Below, in pieces: positions 13,236 through 21,301 of a stretch of DNA of 21,946 nt. The translations under genes and the position numbers were made by a program. Below the pieces are notes generated by a model that saw only the letters and a program-made list of their open reading frames with translations, was not told the DNA's origin and made no database searches. The DNA lies in the IMG/VR virus record IMGVR_UViG_3300035187_002120, positions 1 through 21,946 of that record. One strand, written 5' to 3'. The DNA is from a virus. The number at the start of each line of letters is the position of its first letter. Positions within the stretch are counted from its first letter, which is position 1.

Positions 13236-13627
13236 TGGCGCTGCGCAAACTACGCAAGAAGCAGTCCGACTCCCGGGAGAAGCGGCGGGACGCATACCGC
13301 GCCAAGATGGGGCGCTCCGCATTCTCTCGCGCCGTGCCTGGCGGGCTGGAGCGTTCTATTGACTTTTTAGTGGAGGCCGAAGTCGGGCAGGAGGCCAAGG
13401 CGACGGTGTTTGTGTCCGGTTTTGCGGAGGCCAAGGAGTACGCCGAGTGGATGGAGGACGGCCCCTATCAGTTGGGCATCGGCTCTCAGCACAAGCAGGC
13501 GACTGGGGGCGAGGTGGTGGGGCCCGGCTTCCTGCAGCGGGCGGGAGACGAGAGCGGACCGGTTATTCAGGGCATTATCGAGCGCAATTTAAACGCGGCA
13601 ATCAAGAAAGCACAGGGGGGATTATGA
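13235..13627 (+). CDS. HK97 gp10-like protein, C-terminal half
   Basis: The product has 130 residues. After a basic N-terminal stretch (LRKLRKKQSDSREKRRDAYR) it runs GGLERSIDFLVEAEVGQEAK, then EYAEWMEDGPY and GPGFLQRAGDESGPVIQGII. These are the conserved C-terminal elements of HK97 gp10-like proteins: the G-x-L-x-x-S-I strand, YA-x-x-x-E-x-G and the terminal F-L-x-x-A helix. It starts at the ATG overlapping the stop of the gene carrying the N-terminal half. No independent strong ribosome binding site is seen beyond GCGGGG, so reinitiation is likely. The two products together would build the head-tail joining ring component. Confidence 0.75.
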   Translation: MALRKLRKKQSDSREKRRDAYRAKMGRSAFSRAVPGGLERSIDFLVEAEVGQEAKATVFVSGFAEAKEYAEWMEDGPYQLGIGSQHKQATGGEVVGPGFLQRAGDESGPVIQGIIERNLNAAIKKAQGGL

Positions 13628-14088
13628 TCAATCCGGCATCATTCGACACGGCATGGACCGAAGCAGAAGCGGCGGCGTTCGGGCATTTGTGCAGCGCCAC
13701 GGGGGCCGCGCCCAACGAGGGGGCGTTTATCGGCAGGACGTTCAACATCGCCAATGGGTTCTGGTTCACCTGTGCGCCCATGGGCCGGGAAGGCACCCAG
13801 ATCTTTCTCCAGTGCCTGGACTTCCCCACCATGACGACGCCCGCCTACGCCATATTGACTTACCAGCGCCGGCCGGTAGCCCAGGAGGCGGTGATGAAGA
13901 TCATCCGCGCGCTGCCGATCCGCGACGACGCGGCCAGCAATGTGCATCTGTTCCGGCTCACCAACGTCGGGGAAGTGGAAGCGGAGCAGAAGAATGTGCC
14001 AAACTCACCGCAAAAGGTGCTTTTGTGGACCGTGCGGCTCGATTTCGACCTGACTTTCATCACGGGCGGGAAGGCCAACAGCATATAA
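13624..14088 (+). CDS. Putative tail terminator / tail completion protein
   Basis: The frame is open from 13447, but ATG 13624 overlaps the upstream stop as ATGA and is preceded by AGGGGGGA, so it is the start. The product has 154 residues. It was not recognised by motif. Its position between the gp10-like genes and the tail tube candidate is where tail terminators lie. The alternating LFRLTNV and LLWTVRLDFDLTFI strands fit the beta-rich fold of those proteins. The first half contains a conserved-looking FDTAWTEAEAAAFGH helix. The stop is followed immediately by copy 4 of the 20-bp element at 14089. Confidence 0.68.
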   Translation: MINPASFDTAWTEAEAAAFGHLCSATGAAPNEGAFIGRTFNIANGFWFTCAPMGREGTQIFLQCLDFPTMTTPAYAILTYQRRPVAQEAVMKIIRALPIRDDAASNVHLFRLTNVGEVEAEQKNVPNSPQKVLLWTVRLDFDLTFITGGKANSI

Positions 14089-14108
14089 TTGACTTCAGCC
14101 CTTTTAAT
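14089..14108 (+). promoter_or_regulatory. Late-gene control element, copy 4
   Basis: This copy reads TTGACTTCAGCCCTTTTAAT and begins at the base after the upstream stop codon, 32 bases before the tail tube candidate start. Its first 17 bases are identical to copy 2. Confidence 0.7.
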
Positions 14109-14140
14109 AGCGGGGCAACGACACAAAAAGGAGCACGATC

Positions 14141-14860
14141 ATGGCCGTAGCATTTTTTAATCCCACAGCAGTTTCCACCGTCCTGACGGATTGGGTCGTC
14201 CAGAACGACAATCTCGGCATCTCGTCCGACGTGTCGGGCGGCCTGCGTGCCGATGGCGATTCCTATGGCACCGGCGCGGGAGAGACTGACTCCGTGACGT
14301 TGTTCAACCAGAAAACGAGCACCAAGCCGACCATGAAGTGCTTTATTGCCACCGGCGACCTGACCCTGGCGGCGGTTGGCGATCTGATCACCCTGACCGC
14401 GCCGGCCGTGGCGCAGCATTGCGACACCGTGAACCTGAAGCTGAACGTGGGCGACTTCCCCGAGCTTTCCCTCGACCTGCACACGCACGGCTCCTCCGCC
14501 CACCCCGCCTGCCGAGTGTACGAAGGCTCGCCGACGTTTGCGGCCGGCCGCGGGATCCCGGTAGCCCCCGGTGGGTTCGCCCTGGTTGACGCGACCAACG
14601 GGTGGTCGAGTTTCGATTACACGATTTCCGCCAAGCACACCGACGAGCCCGGTGGCGACGGGGAGACCTTGGCCAGTGAGAACAACGATGGAACCGAGGT
14701 GGTTAACTGCACGGTCCTCGGCAATGGCGGCGTCACCCCGCCGGTGGCCGTCCCGGTGTGGCGTGAGGTCACGTCCGACAGCGACCGGTCCAACAACACG
14801 GCCGAGAAGTCGAAACACACGTTTTCCCGGCATCTGGCGTTCACACCGGCCGTGCCGTAA
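14141..14860 (+). CDS. Putative major tail (tube) protein
   Basis: The 239-residue protein is rich in beta-prone Thr, Val, Gly and Ser residues, with alternating strands (TVNLKLNVGDFPELSLDL) and a later WSSFDYTISAKHTD segment. Its place after the tail terminator candidate and before the chaperone and tape measure candidates is typical for the tail tube subunit. It also has its own copy of the 20-bp element, as expected for a highly expressed structural gene. AAAAAGGAG before ATG 14141 is a strong ribosome binding site. No specific family motif was recognised; an Ig-like or other tail-decorating protein is an alternative. Confidence 0.65.
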   Translation: MAVAFFNPTAVSTVLTDWVVQNDNLGISSDVSGGLRADGDSYGTGAGETDSVTLFNQKTSTKPTMKCFIATGDLTLAAVGDLITLTAPAVAQHCDTVNLKLNVGDFPELSLDLHTHGSSAHPACRVYEGSPTFAAGRGIPVAPGGFALVDATNGWSSFDYTISAKHTDEPGGDGETLASENNDGTEVVNCTVLGNGGVTPPVAVPVWREVTSDSDRSNNTAEKSKHTFSRHLAFTPAVP

Positions 14861-14878
14861 GCAGGAGGGAGCGATGAA

Positions 14879-15778
14879 ATGCCTCTCTCATTCAATGCGA
14901 AATTTAGGCTGGATGACCTCAAGGCCAGGGGCATCTCCCCCACCCTGACCGAAACCATTGCGCTGAACGACCTGGGGCTTGCCGTTGACAACGCCGGATC
15001 AGGCGCCTTCCTGCGCGAGCGTGGTCTGCCTGTGATCGTAGGGGGCGCAAAACTGTGGCCCATGACGTGCCTGGGCGCTTCAGTCTGGGACGACTGGGCC
15101 GAGTGGTTTGGGGCGTCCGCCATGCTGTCCACCATCGCCCTCGCGTTCATCCTCGCCCACGGCCGCGACAAGCGGGTCGCCATCAAGAGCAATTTCCGGA
15201 TAGCGCAGTCGGTTTTGAAGGTCAAAGCGCCACCCGTCACACCCGAAAAAGAACCTGCCGTCACGCTCGACCAGATTACCGACAGGGCGACGGCGTTGCG
15301 GGCCATCCTGAGCTGGTTCTCCGACCTGACCTGCACAATCGCCGAGCTGGACGCCGCCACCGGCCTGCTGCTTGGCCATCAGGAAGCCTCCTCCCGCGCC
15401 ACAGCAAAGCAAGCGGCCTTTGTCCTGCTCGACAGGTATCAGGACGACCCCGCCCGGTGCGAGGCGTTGTCGGGCATCCTGGACGACCTGACCGAAAAGG
15501 AAAAGCAGGGGGCCAAGGCGGTTGAATCCCTCTCGTGGCGGCAACACTGCAACGAGCTGGGCGTGCTGACCGGAACCGACCCCGACTACTGGATGCGGTC
15601 CAGCCGGGCGGAAACCGTGCGCTGCTACGCGCTGGCCGTTGAGCATGACGCGGCCAAGGCCGGCGGCGAGACCGGGATGCTCACGCCCACCGAGCGGGCC
15701 ATCAAGGCCTTGCAGAAGGAATATGCCGAGATCATCGAGCGCCATACGCCGCCGCCGGATGCAACGGAGAAAAATTAG
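14879..15778 (+). CDS. Putative tail assembly chaperone or tail accessory protein
   Basis: The 299-residue protein lies where siphoviruses encode tail assembly chaperones, between tube and tape measure genes. It is mainly helical. Residues 66-95 contain a moderately hydrophobic stretch (ASVWDDWAEWFGASAMLSTI, then ALAFILAHG). Near 240-260 lies DYWMRSSRAETVRCYALAVE, similar in style to the W-x-x-T/S-x-x-E-x-x-x-x-x-x-A helix of chaperones that contact the tape measure. It is a single uninterrupted frame, and I saw no slippery site giving a G/GT-type frameshift product. AGGAGGG at 14863-14869 supports ATG 14879. The function is positional inference. Confidence 0.6.
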   Translation: MPLSFNAKFRLDDLKARGISPTLTETIALNDLGLAVDNAGSGAFLRERGLPVIVGGAKLWPMTCLGASVWDDWAEWFGASAMLSTIALAFILAHGRDKRVAIKSNFRIAQSVLKVKAPPVTPEKEPAVTLDQITDRATALRAILSWFSDLTCTIAELDAATGLLLGHQEASSRATAKQAAFVLLDRYQDDPARCEALSGILDDLTEKEKQGAKAVESLSWRQHCNELGVLTGTDPDYWMRSSRAETVRCYALAVEHDAAKAGGETGMLTPTERAIKALQKEYAEIIERHTPPPDATEKN

Positions 15779-15780
15779 CC

Positions 15781-17289
15781 ATGGCAAATATTTTACAGTA
15801 CATAATTGAGGGCATAGACAACACCAGAGCGGCGAATGCGTCTGCTCGCGCCGAAATGGAAAAGACCAGGGCCAAGGCGAATGAATCGTCAAGGTCATCC
15901 TCGCAAAGCGCCAACCAGACCATGCGCGGGTTTGGTGGGTCAATCATGGCAATTACCAAAGCCGTGAGCTACGGCACACTGATAGTCAGCACGTTCATCG
16001 CGGCATTTAAGGGTACAACCAAGGCGCTCAACTGGATTGACGGATTGACAAGCGGAATGACGCGGTTTAAGGCTGGGCTTGATGCCGCCCGTGCCGCCCA
16101 CAAAGAGTTGCAGGCGCAACTCGAAATGCAGGGCAAGATCGACCTCGAGAATCTGGAGAAGGCAAACAAGGCCCGTGAAGATGAAGCCAAAGGGAAACAG
16201 GAATACAACACATCCGTCACGGGGGTGCAGCAGTCGTTTTCGGAAGTGGATGCCGCGAAGCGCAATGCAAAGACGGAGGCGGATGTTGCGGCCGGGGGCG
16301 ACGAGGAGGCCATCCGCGCCAAGCTGCAGATGGAAAACGACCTGCAAGCGAAGAATGACGCAAAGGACCTTGCGCGCAAAGAGGCTAAAAACAAAAAAAT
16401 TGCCGAGGACGCCTACAACCAAAACCTCGAGGCAAGCAAGCTCGAGTACGACAAGAAGATGGCGCTCGCCAAAGAGTTTGCGCAAAAGGCGGAAGACATA
16501 AAGGCACAGAATCCGAATATGCAAGAGGCGTCGCCAAACCAGATGGAGGGCGACAAAAGGGCCGCGGCATGGAAAAAGTTTACCGAGGCGAGAACGGCGG
16601 CGGCGGAGTATAAAACGCAAGCCGAGGCCAGTGGTTATGACCCAACCGGCCGCCGCGCTCTTACACTTTCAAACGAAACCAAGGCGGCAGAAAACAAGGC
16701 AAACGCTCTTCAAATCGAAGTAGATGCACAGGCGCAAAAAAACGCCAACGCCGAAAAGGCACGTTTGGCCGAGATCAAGAAAGCCAAGGACGAAAAGTAC
16801 CTCGCTGAACACCGTTCGACCCTGCAGGACTTAGAGTACGCCAAGCAGGACGCTCAAGATAAAGAGGACGCATCAAAAGCTAGGCAGAAATTCGCCCTCG
16901 AGGACCAGTTGGCCGCGGCCCGCGGGCAAGCGGCGCCGGCCGCCGACGCCCTGGCGAAGGCCAAGGAGGCCGCCTCCGTCGCCATGCAGGCGTACCGCTC
17001 GCCCGAGTTCCGGCGCCAGCAGAAAGACGATGCCCGCGAGCAGGCGCAGGAGGAGAAGCGGCTGCAGCGGGATCTGGAGCGGGTTGACGAAAAAAAGGCC
17101 CGCGCCGAGAAGTGGGGCGGCAAGATTCACCTGACGGACCAGGAGAAGGCCGCGCTGGGCGTGCGCACCACCCGCGCCGCCGAGAAGGCCGCTCGGGCCG
17201 CCGACGCGCGAATCGGCATCAACGTCGAGTCGCTCTCCAAGGATATGCAGGACTTCCTGCGCAAAAACACGCTGGGAGGTAACACCTAA
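15781..17289 (+). CDS. Tape measure protein
   Basis: The 502-residue protein is Ala-, Lys-, Glu- and Gln-rich and almost entirely coiled coil from about residue 95 to 470. It has one hydrophobic segment near 53-75 (SIMAITKAVSYGTLIVSTFI), a layout typical of tape measure proteins, which set tail length and can act in genome entry. At about 1.5 angstrom per residue the tail would be roughly 75 nm, a short siphovirus-like tail. The first two-thirds of the gene (to about 16890) are A-rich; the last third is much more G+C-rich, which suggests recombination within the gene. No peptidase domain is seen. Confidence 0.82.
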   Translation: MANILQYIIEGIDNTRAANASARAEMEKTRAKANESSRSSSQSANQTMRGFGGSIMAITKAVSYGTLIVSTFIAAFKGTTKALNWIDGLTSGMTRFKAGLDAARAAHKELQAQLEMQGKIDLENLEKANKAREDEAKGKQEYNTSVTGVQQSFSEVDAAKRNAKTEADVAAGGDEEAIRAKLQMENDLQAKNDAKDLARKEAKNKKIAEDAYNQNLEASKLEYDKKMALAKEFAQKAEDIKAQNPNMQEASPNQMEGDKRAAAWKKFTEARTAAAEYKTQAEASGYDPTGRRALTLSNETKAAENKANALQIEVDAQAQKNANAEKARLAEIKKAKDEKYLAEHRSTLQDLEYAKQDAQDKEDASKARQKFALEDQLAAARGQAAPAADALAKAKEAASVAMQAYRSPEFRRQQKDDAREQAQEEKRLQRDLERVDEKKARAEKWGGKIHLTDQEKAALGVRTTRAAEKAARAADARIGINVESLSKDMQDFLRKNTLGGNT

Positions 17290-17630
17290 TGGCTATTCTC
17301 ACGTCACTTCCCGCCATCGTCCACGTCAGCACGCTGAGCGCCGAAAGCGTCCAGCTGCTATTCAAGAGCTTCTACACCGGCTTTAAGACGGTGACGAAAA
17401 CCACCGTCACGACAGAGGAATACCGGTTCATCACCAAGTCGCTGGCGGAAAGCACGGCGGCGGCCCTGTCATCCGACACCACCGCGGCCGGGGCCGGCGG
17501 TGTTCGGTACACCCGCACGCTGGTCACAGGCAACGCCCAGCGGGCTGGACAGGCTGGCAACTACACCTGCACCAAAACCACCGCCGTCCAGGCTGTTTAC
17601 AACCCGGTTGCGTTTGATCTCACCCCGTAA
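17289..17630 (+). CDS. Small hypothetical tail protein
   Basis: The product has 113 residues, rich in Thr, Ala and Val, with predicted beta strands (SLPAIVHVSTLSAESVQLLF, then YTCTKTTAVQAVYNPVAFDL). It begins at an ATG overlapping the tape measure stop as TAATG, with GGGAGG at 17274-17279, and precedes the signal-peptide tail fibre gene by eight bases. I do not recognise the family. By position it could be a distal tail or baseplate component joining tube to fibre, but it is much smaller than usual Dit proteins. Confidence 0.65.
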   Translation: MAILTSLPAIVHVSTLSAESVQLLFKSFYTGFKTVTKTTVTTEEYRFITKSLAESTAAALSSDTTAAGAGGVRYTRTLVTGNAQRAGQAGNYTCTKTTAVQAVYNPVAFDLTP

Positions 17631-17638
17631 GGAGAAAC

Positions 17639-19993
17639 ATGAAAAGCAAAATCATCGCCGCAGTTATGTTTGCCGCCACAGCCGCTTTCGGGCAGGCGAC
17701 ATTCGAGATCAAGAGCGATCTCAGCCGCCAGCTTGTGCCGTTCAATCTTCAAATCACCGAGGACATCGGCGCGACCATCACGGCGCGGTTCCTTTACGAG
17801 GGCTCCGATCTGGTCGTCACCAACTCCACCGGGCTGCTGGCCTACGGTAGCGGCGGCGGGGGCGTGTGGCTGACGAACGACACCGTGAGCGGCTCCACAA
17901 TGACATGGACGATCTCTGGCGGCAACACCCCGACCAACGGGCGATACAACGCGCAGATTTTTGGCGTGACGGGCGCGGTGACGCAGGAGTGGGCTCGCGG
18001 GAATCTTTCGGTAAGACTCAACACGAGCCGCTCTTTCCAGCCCACCAACTGGTTCAGCGGTGCGGTGACGATGAGCGACTTCCTGAGCTTCTCCAACTCC
18101 ATCACGGCGCGGGTGTCGAATCTGGAAACCAACGGCACGGGCGGCGGGGGCGGCGATCTGTCGGCCTTGAGCAACGGGCTGTCGAGCGTGTCCAATCGCC
18201 TTGTGACGCATACCGGCCTGACCACCGCGGCGCACGGCGGGATTGTGGCGGATACTGATGCCCGGCTCACCAACTCGCGCCCGCCTACCGCGCACACGCA
18301 GGACTATACCAGCATCACGGGCGCGATCCCTTGGCTCACGGTTGAGGCTGACACCAATGCGCTGGCGGTTGTCGCCGCGCTGACGAATCAGGTAGTCTAT
18401 ACCAACGATGCGCGGCTCACAGATGCCCGCACCCCGCTTGCCCACAATCAGGCATGGGGCAGTATCACTGATGCGCCCGCCATCCCCGCGCAGATCGCTG
18501 ACCACACCGCGCTGACGAACCAGAACGGCTCCACGAACTTCATGCACCTCACCACGGCGCAGGTTGCGCGGGTGGCGGCATCACTCACCAACGAAACGGA
18601 CGCGATTGCGATGGACGCGCTGACGAATGGGACGGTTTGGGCTTCATTTCAACAGATTATGATTGATGGCATATCCATCATAGGCTCGCCATCGACAGGT
18701 TTAATTGTTCCGATTGGCGAGGGAAGTAGTCTTGAAAACATAAACACGCTCCCCGAACTCGTCCGCACCAACGACACGCGGTATCTTGCGGCAATCTCCA
18801 ACATCATCGTGAACGGCACGACAGGCACGGTGGCGGCGGGTGTGGCGAGCGTGACGATTACGGATTCCGACACCAACTATGTCGCAAAGACGGGCGATAC
18901 CATGTCGGGCGCACTACTGACAGACCGCACCACGGGCTTTCTCGCCAACGAGCTTGTACCCGCCAACTGGGTGCGCGAACTGCTGGCGGTGGGTACGCCA
19001 ATCTACATGACCACCAATATCGTTGCGGTGGGCTGGCTTCCCACAAACACCACATTCGCTGGACACACCGTAGTTCCCGCCGCATCGTTCAGCGAGAATG
19101 TGACGGTGACGGGCGCACAGCAGTATGTTGCGTCCATGATTACCACCAACGCCATCACGGGTCTGTTGCGCTCGCCCGTGACGGCTGAGATATTCCTTTC
19201 ATCTCCCGGCGGGGGGGGACGCTCGCTGTCGGCAAAGCCTGAGATTTACTGGACTACCAACAAGGCTGACTTGACGATCACCAATGGCGATTTCAGCGCG
19301 GCGGCTCAGGTGATTACCTGCAATGGCACGACCAACCGCTACACGTTCTCAATAGCGTTTCCTGAAGTAACATTGACAAACGTGTATATCGTCGCGCGGC
19401 TCAAGACCACGGCGGTTGGCGGCAGCACGACCAATGTGGTGCTGTCTGCTGGCGGAACAACGCCCAGCATGATTCAGTTCCGTATGCCTGACGCCGCGTC
19501 AATATCGGGCGGCGGCATCACCAACCTGACGGCATCCACCAACAGCGCGGGTGTTGCGGTGCAGGTTGACGCAAGCAACTGGACGATTGGCACAAGCATT
19601 GTCGCCACGGCCTCGCTGGACACCAACACCGTGATTGCCTTGGCGCAGGTCGTTGCCACCAATGCGGTGAATGACGCGGGGCGGTATCCGTACATCTTGG
19701 CATCCGCGCCCACCACCACGCTCACCCGCGCCATGGGCAACCTCGTCATGCTTGAGCTTACCAGCAATGTGACGCTGTTCCAGATTGACAACACGGGCTG
19801 GTCAACCAATGAACGCGCATACGGCGAGCTTGACCTTGACCTCAAGGGGTTCTCATTCGCGTGGAACACCAACGTGGGTCAGTTCAGCGGAACGTCTACG
19901 CTGGTAGTGCCGACCAACGGCATGGCGCGTTTCCGGTGGGATGGGCTTCCACATCGTGACACGAACACGGCAAACAAGGCGGTGCGTCAATGA
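17639..19993 (+). CDS. Large tail fibre protein with N-terminal signal peptide
   Basis: The 784-residue protein starts MKSKIIAAVMFAATAAFGQA, a convincing Sec signal peptide (two lysines, hydrophobic core, AxG/GxA cleavage region). The remainder is very rich in Thr, Asn, Ala and Gly. Two fibre-type repeats lie near 207-227 (DARLTNSRPPTAH) and 257-277 (DARLTDARTPLAHNQ), the DARLTDxRxPxxH element common in phage fibre stems. Near 418-440 lies AKTGDTMSGALL, another fibre motif, ahead of a long beta-rich tip region. It is likely the receptor-binding fibre. No chaperone domain or peptidase was recognised. A run of eight G at 19211-19218 lies within the coding frame. AAGGAGA precedes ATG 17639. Confidence 0.82.
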   Translation: MKSKIIAAVMFAATAAFGQATFEIKSDLSRQLVPFNLQITEDIGATITARFLYEGSDLVVTNSTGLLAYGSGGGGVWLTNDTVSGSTMTWTISGGNTPTNGRYNAQIFGVTGAVTQEWARGNLSVRLNTSRSFQPTNWFSGAVTMSDFLSFSNSITARVSNLETNGTGGGGGDLSALSNGLSSVSNRLVTHTGLTTAAHGGIVADTDARLTNSRPPTAHTQDYTSITGAIPWLTVEADTNALAVVAALTNQVVYTNDARLTDARTPLAHNQAWGSITDAPAIPAQIADHTALTNQNGSTNFMHLTTAQVARVAASLTNETDAIAMDALTNGTVWASFQQIMIDGISIIGSPSTGLIVPIGEGSSLENINTLPELVRTNDTRYLAAISNIIVNGTTGTVAAGVASVTITDSDTNYVAKTGDTMSGALLTDRTTGFLANELVPANWVRELLAVGTPIYMTTNIVAVGWLPTNTTFAGHTVVPAASFSENVTVTGAQQYVASMITTNAITGLLRSPVTAEIFLSSPGGGGRSLSAKPEIYWTTNKADLTITNGDFSAAAQVITCNGTTNRYTFSIAFPEVTLTNVYIVARLKTTAVGGSTTNVVLSAGGTTPSMIQFRMPDAASISGGGITNLTASTNSAGVAVQVDASNWTIGTSIVATASLDTNTVIALAQVVATNAVNDAGRYPYILASAPTTTLTRAMGNLVMLELTSNVTLFQIDNTGWSTNERAYGELDLDLKGFSFAWNTNVGQFSGTSTLVVPTNGMARFRWDGLPHRDTNTANKAVRQ

Positions 19994-20508
19994 AAAAGTA
20001 CTATCACCTTGATTCGGGCGCAGAGTACCAAGGCCAGAGCATCGAAGGCATGTACAACCCCGCCAGCGACCACGCCTACATGGTGTCAAAGGGGTGGCGG
20101 TATGGCGAGCTTCCCGACATCACGGCAGGGTTCACTCGCGTTGTGTCAGGCGCACACCAAGACCCTGACCGCTCAGACTGGTGCGTGTTGGATTACATGG
20201 ACTACTCACAGGAAGCCATGGCGGAACAGGCGCGGTTGGCGAAGCTGGCAACGATCACGCCTGAACTGATGCAACAGGCCGCTGTATTCCGCTTGACCCT
20301 TCGCCGTCACTTTGGCGACAACGCGGAAACGAATACCAATGTCACGCAATCGGCGGTGGCTGGCTACTTCACGCAGAAGCAGGTCGCGCAGACGATCACC
20401 GCCGCAGAGCTTGCCGATGCCGTGATTCTGAATGAACTGTTCGCCGCCATTTCCGCATGGACGGGTGACGGCACAACGTGGTCGTTCCCTTACGAGTTAT
20501 TGCCATGA
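19990..20508 (+). CDS. Fibre-associated hypothetical protein
   Basis: The 172-residue product begins MKKYYHLDSGAEYQGQSIEG, with no signal peptide, and overlaps the fibre gene stop as ATGA. It has a helical middle (EAMAEQARLAKLATITPELM) and a later QKQVAQTITAAELADAVILN helix. Small genes directly after fibre genes often encode fibre-assembly chaperones or tip proteins, and the early YxxxSGxxYQG pattern recalls parts of such proteins, but I cannot assign a family. Its stop overlaps the start of the LamG gene (ATG 20505). Confidence 0.65.
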   Translation: MKKYYHLDSGAEYQGQSIEGMYNPASDHAYMVSKGWRYGELPDITAGFTRVVSGAHQDPDRSDWCVLDYMDYSQEAMAEQARLAKLATITPELMQQAAVFRLTLRRHFGDNAETNTNVTQSAVAGYFTQKQVAQTITAAELADAVILNELFAAISAWTGDGTTWSFPYELLP

Positions 20509-21299
20509 TTAAACGCTTGATATTAGCGGTTATGCTTGCCACATCCGCCATCGCGCAGATGGACGATGACGGCACTTGGGTCTGCCAGACCTGCCCAAGC
20601 ATATCGCAGGGGCTGGTGAGCCTGTGGACGTTCAATGACGGCACGGCAGTTGACAACTACGGAACGTCCAACGGTGCGCTGTCCAATGGCGCGTCAATCG
20701 CATGGGCAACCGGACTCGCGGGGCGGGGCGTGGACTTTGACGGCACGAATGACAACATCTTTATTGCAGACAACGACACCAACACCTTTGTCACCACCTA
20801 CCCCACCAACAAGGCGGGGTCAATCTCGCTGTGGATTTGGAAAGACACGACAAACGACCTGAACTACTTTGCCAAGGCGGATAACACCACGGCGGGGTCA
20901 ATCGAGTGGGCGTTGAACACCTCAAGCATGAAGCCGATCATTACGCTCTACGACAACGGCACGGCAAGCCGCATCAGCAGAACATGCGATGCTGCTATCC
21001 CGCTAGCCACATGGACACATTTGGTTTTTGTTTACACAGGAGGAGCAACTGCAAACCACCTTTTCATTTATGTCAATGGAGTATTAGCTGCATCCACAGG
21101 TGGTGGCGCGGGTACGTTTGTCTGCACGCGGCAGACCACCTCCAGCATCCGCATGGGTGTGGGCATTGTGCTGGCAGCATCCCCGTCATGGTTCAACGGG
21201 CGGGTTGACGATGTGCGGTGGTTCAGCCGCGCCGTGACCAGCACGGAGGTAACGGGGTTGTATCGTGCGGGTTCATATCTGCGAAACATAGGGAGGTAG
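20505..21299 (+). CDS. Secreted LamG-like (concanavalin A-like) carbohydrate-binding protein
   Basis: The frame is open from 20478, but ATG 20505 overlaps the previous stop as ATGA and gives a protein that starts with a signal peptide (MIKRLILAVMLATSAIAQ, cleavage after AIA). The 264-residue product has a CQTC pair just after the signal. A full LamG/laminin-G_3 domain follows: LVSLWTFNDGTAVDNYG, GRGVDFDGTNDNIFI, SISLWIW, WTHLVFVY, LFIYVNGVLAAS and WFNGRVDDVRWFSRA. Such domains bind carbohydrate and occur in phage adhesins. Its signal peptide resembles that of the large fibre, suggesting shared origin. It is probably a host-surface-binding partner of the fibre, or an exported surface protein. 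Confidence 0.85.
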   Translation: MIKRLILAVMLATSAIAQMDDDGTWVCQTCPSISQGLVSLWTFNDGTAVDNYGTSNGALSNGASIAWATGLAGRGVDFDGTNDNIFIADNDTNTFVTTYPTNKAGSISLWIWKDTTNDLNYFAKADNTTAGSIEWALNTSSMKPIITLYDNGTASRISRTCDAAIPLATWTHLVFVYTGGATANHLFIYVNGVLAASTGGGAGTFVCTRQTTSSIRMGVGIVLAASPSWFNGRVDDVRWFSRAVTSTEVTGLYRAGSYLRNIGR

Positions 21300-21301
21300 T
21301 T

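Noticed and set aside
13217-13237. Programmed -1 frameshift joining the two gp10-like halves
   Set aside because: The permitted window is about 16 bases and contains no X-XXY-YYZ slippery heptamer that I can see; TAATG reinitiation explains it better.
13447-13623. 59-residue N-terminal extension of the tail terminator candidate
   Set aside because: It overlaps the gp10-like C-terminal gene in another frame and is Gly/Arg-rich; ATG 13624 is coupled to the upstream stop.
17639-19993. CRISPR-like or tandem DNA repeats in the fibre gene
   Set aside because: The repeated segments are degenerate protein-level fibre motifs in a continuous frame, not direct repeats with spacers.
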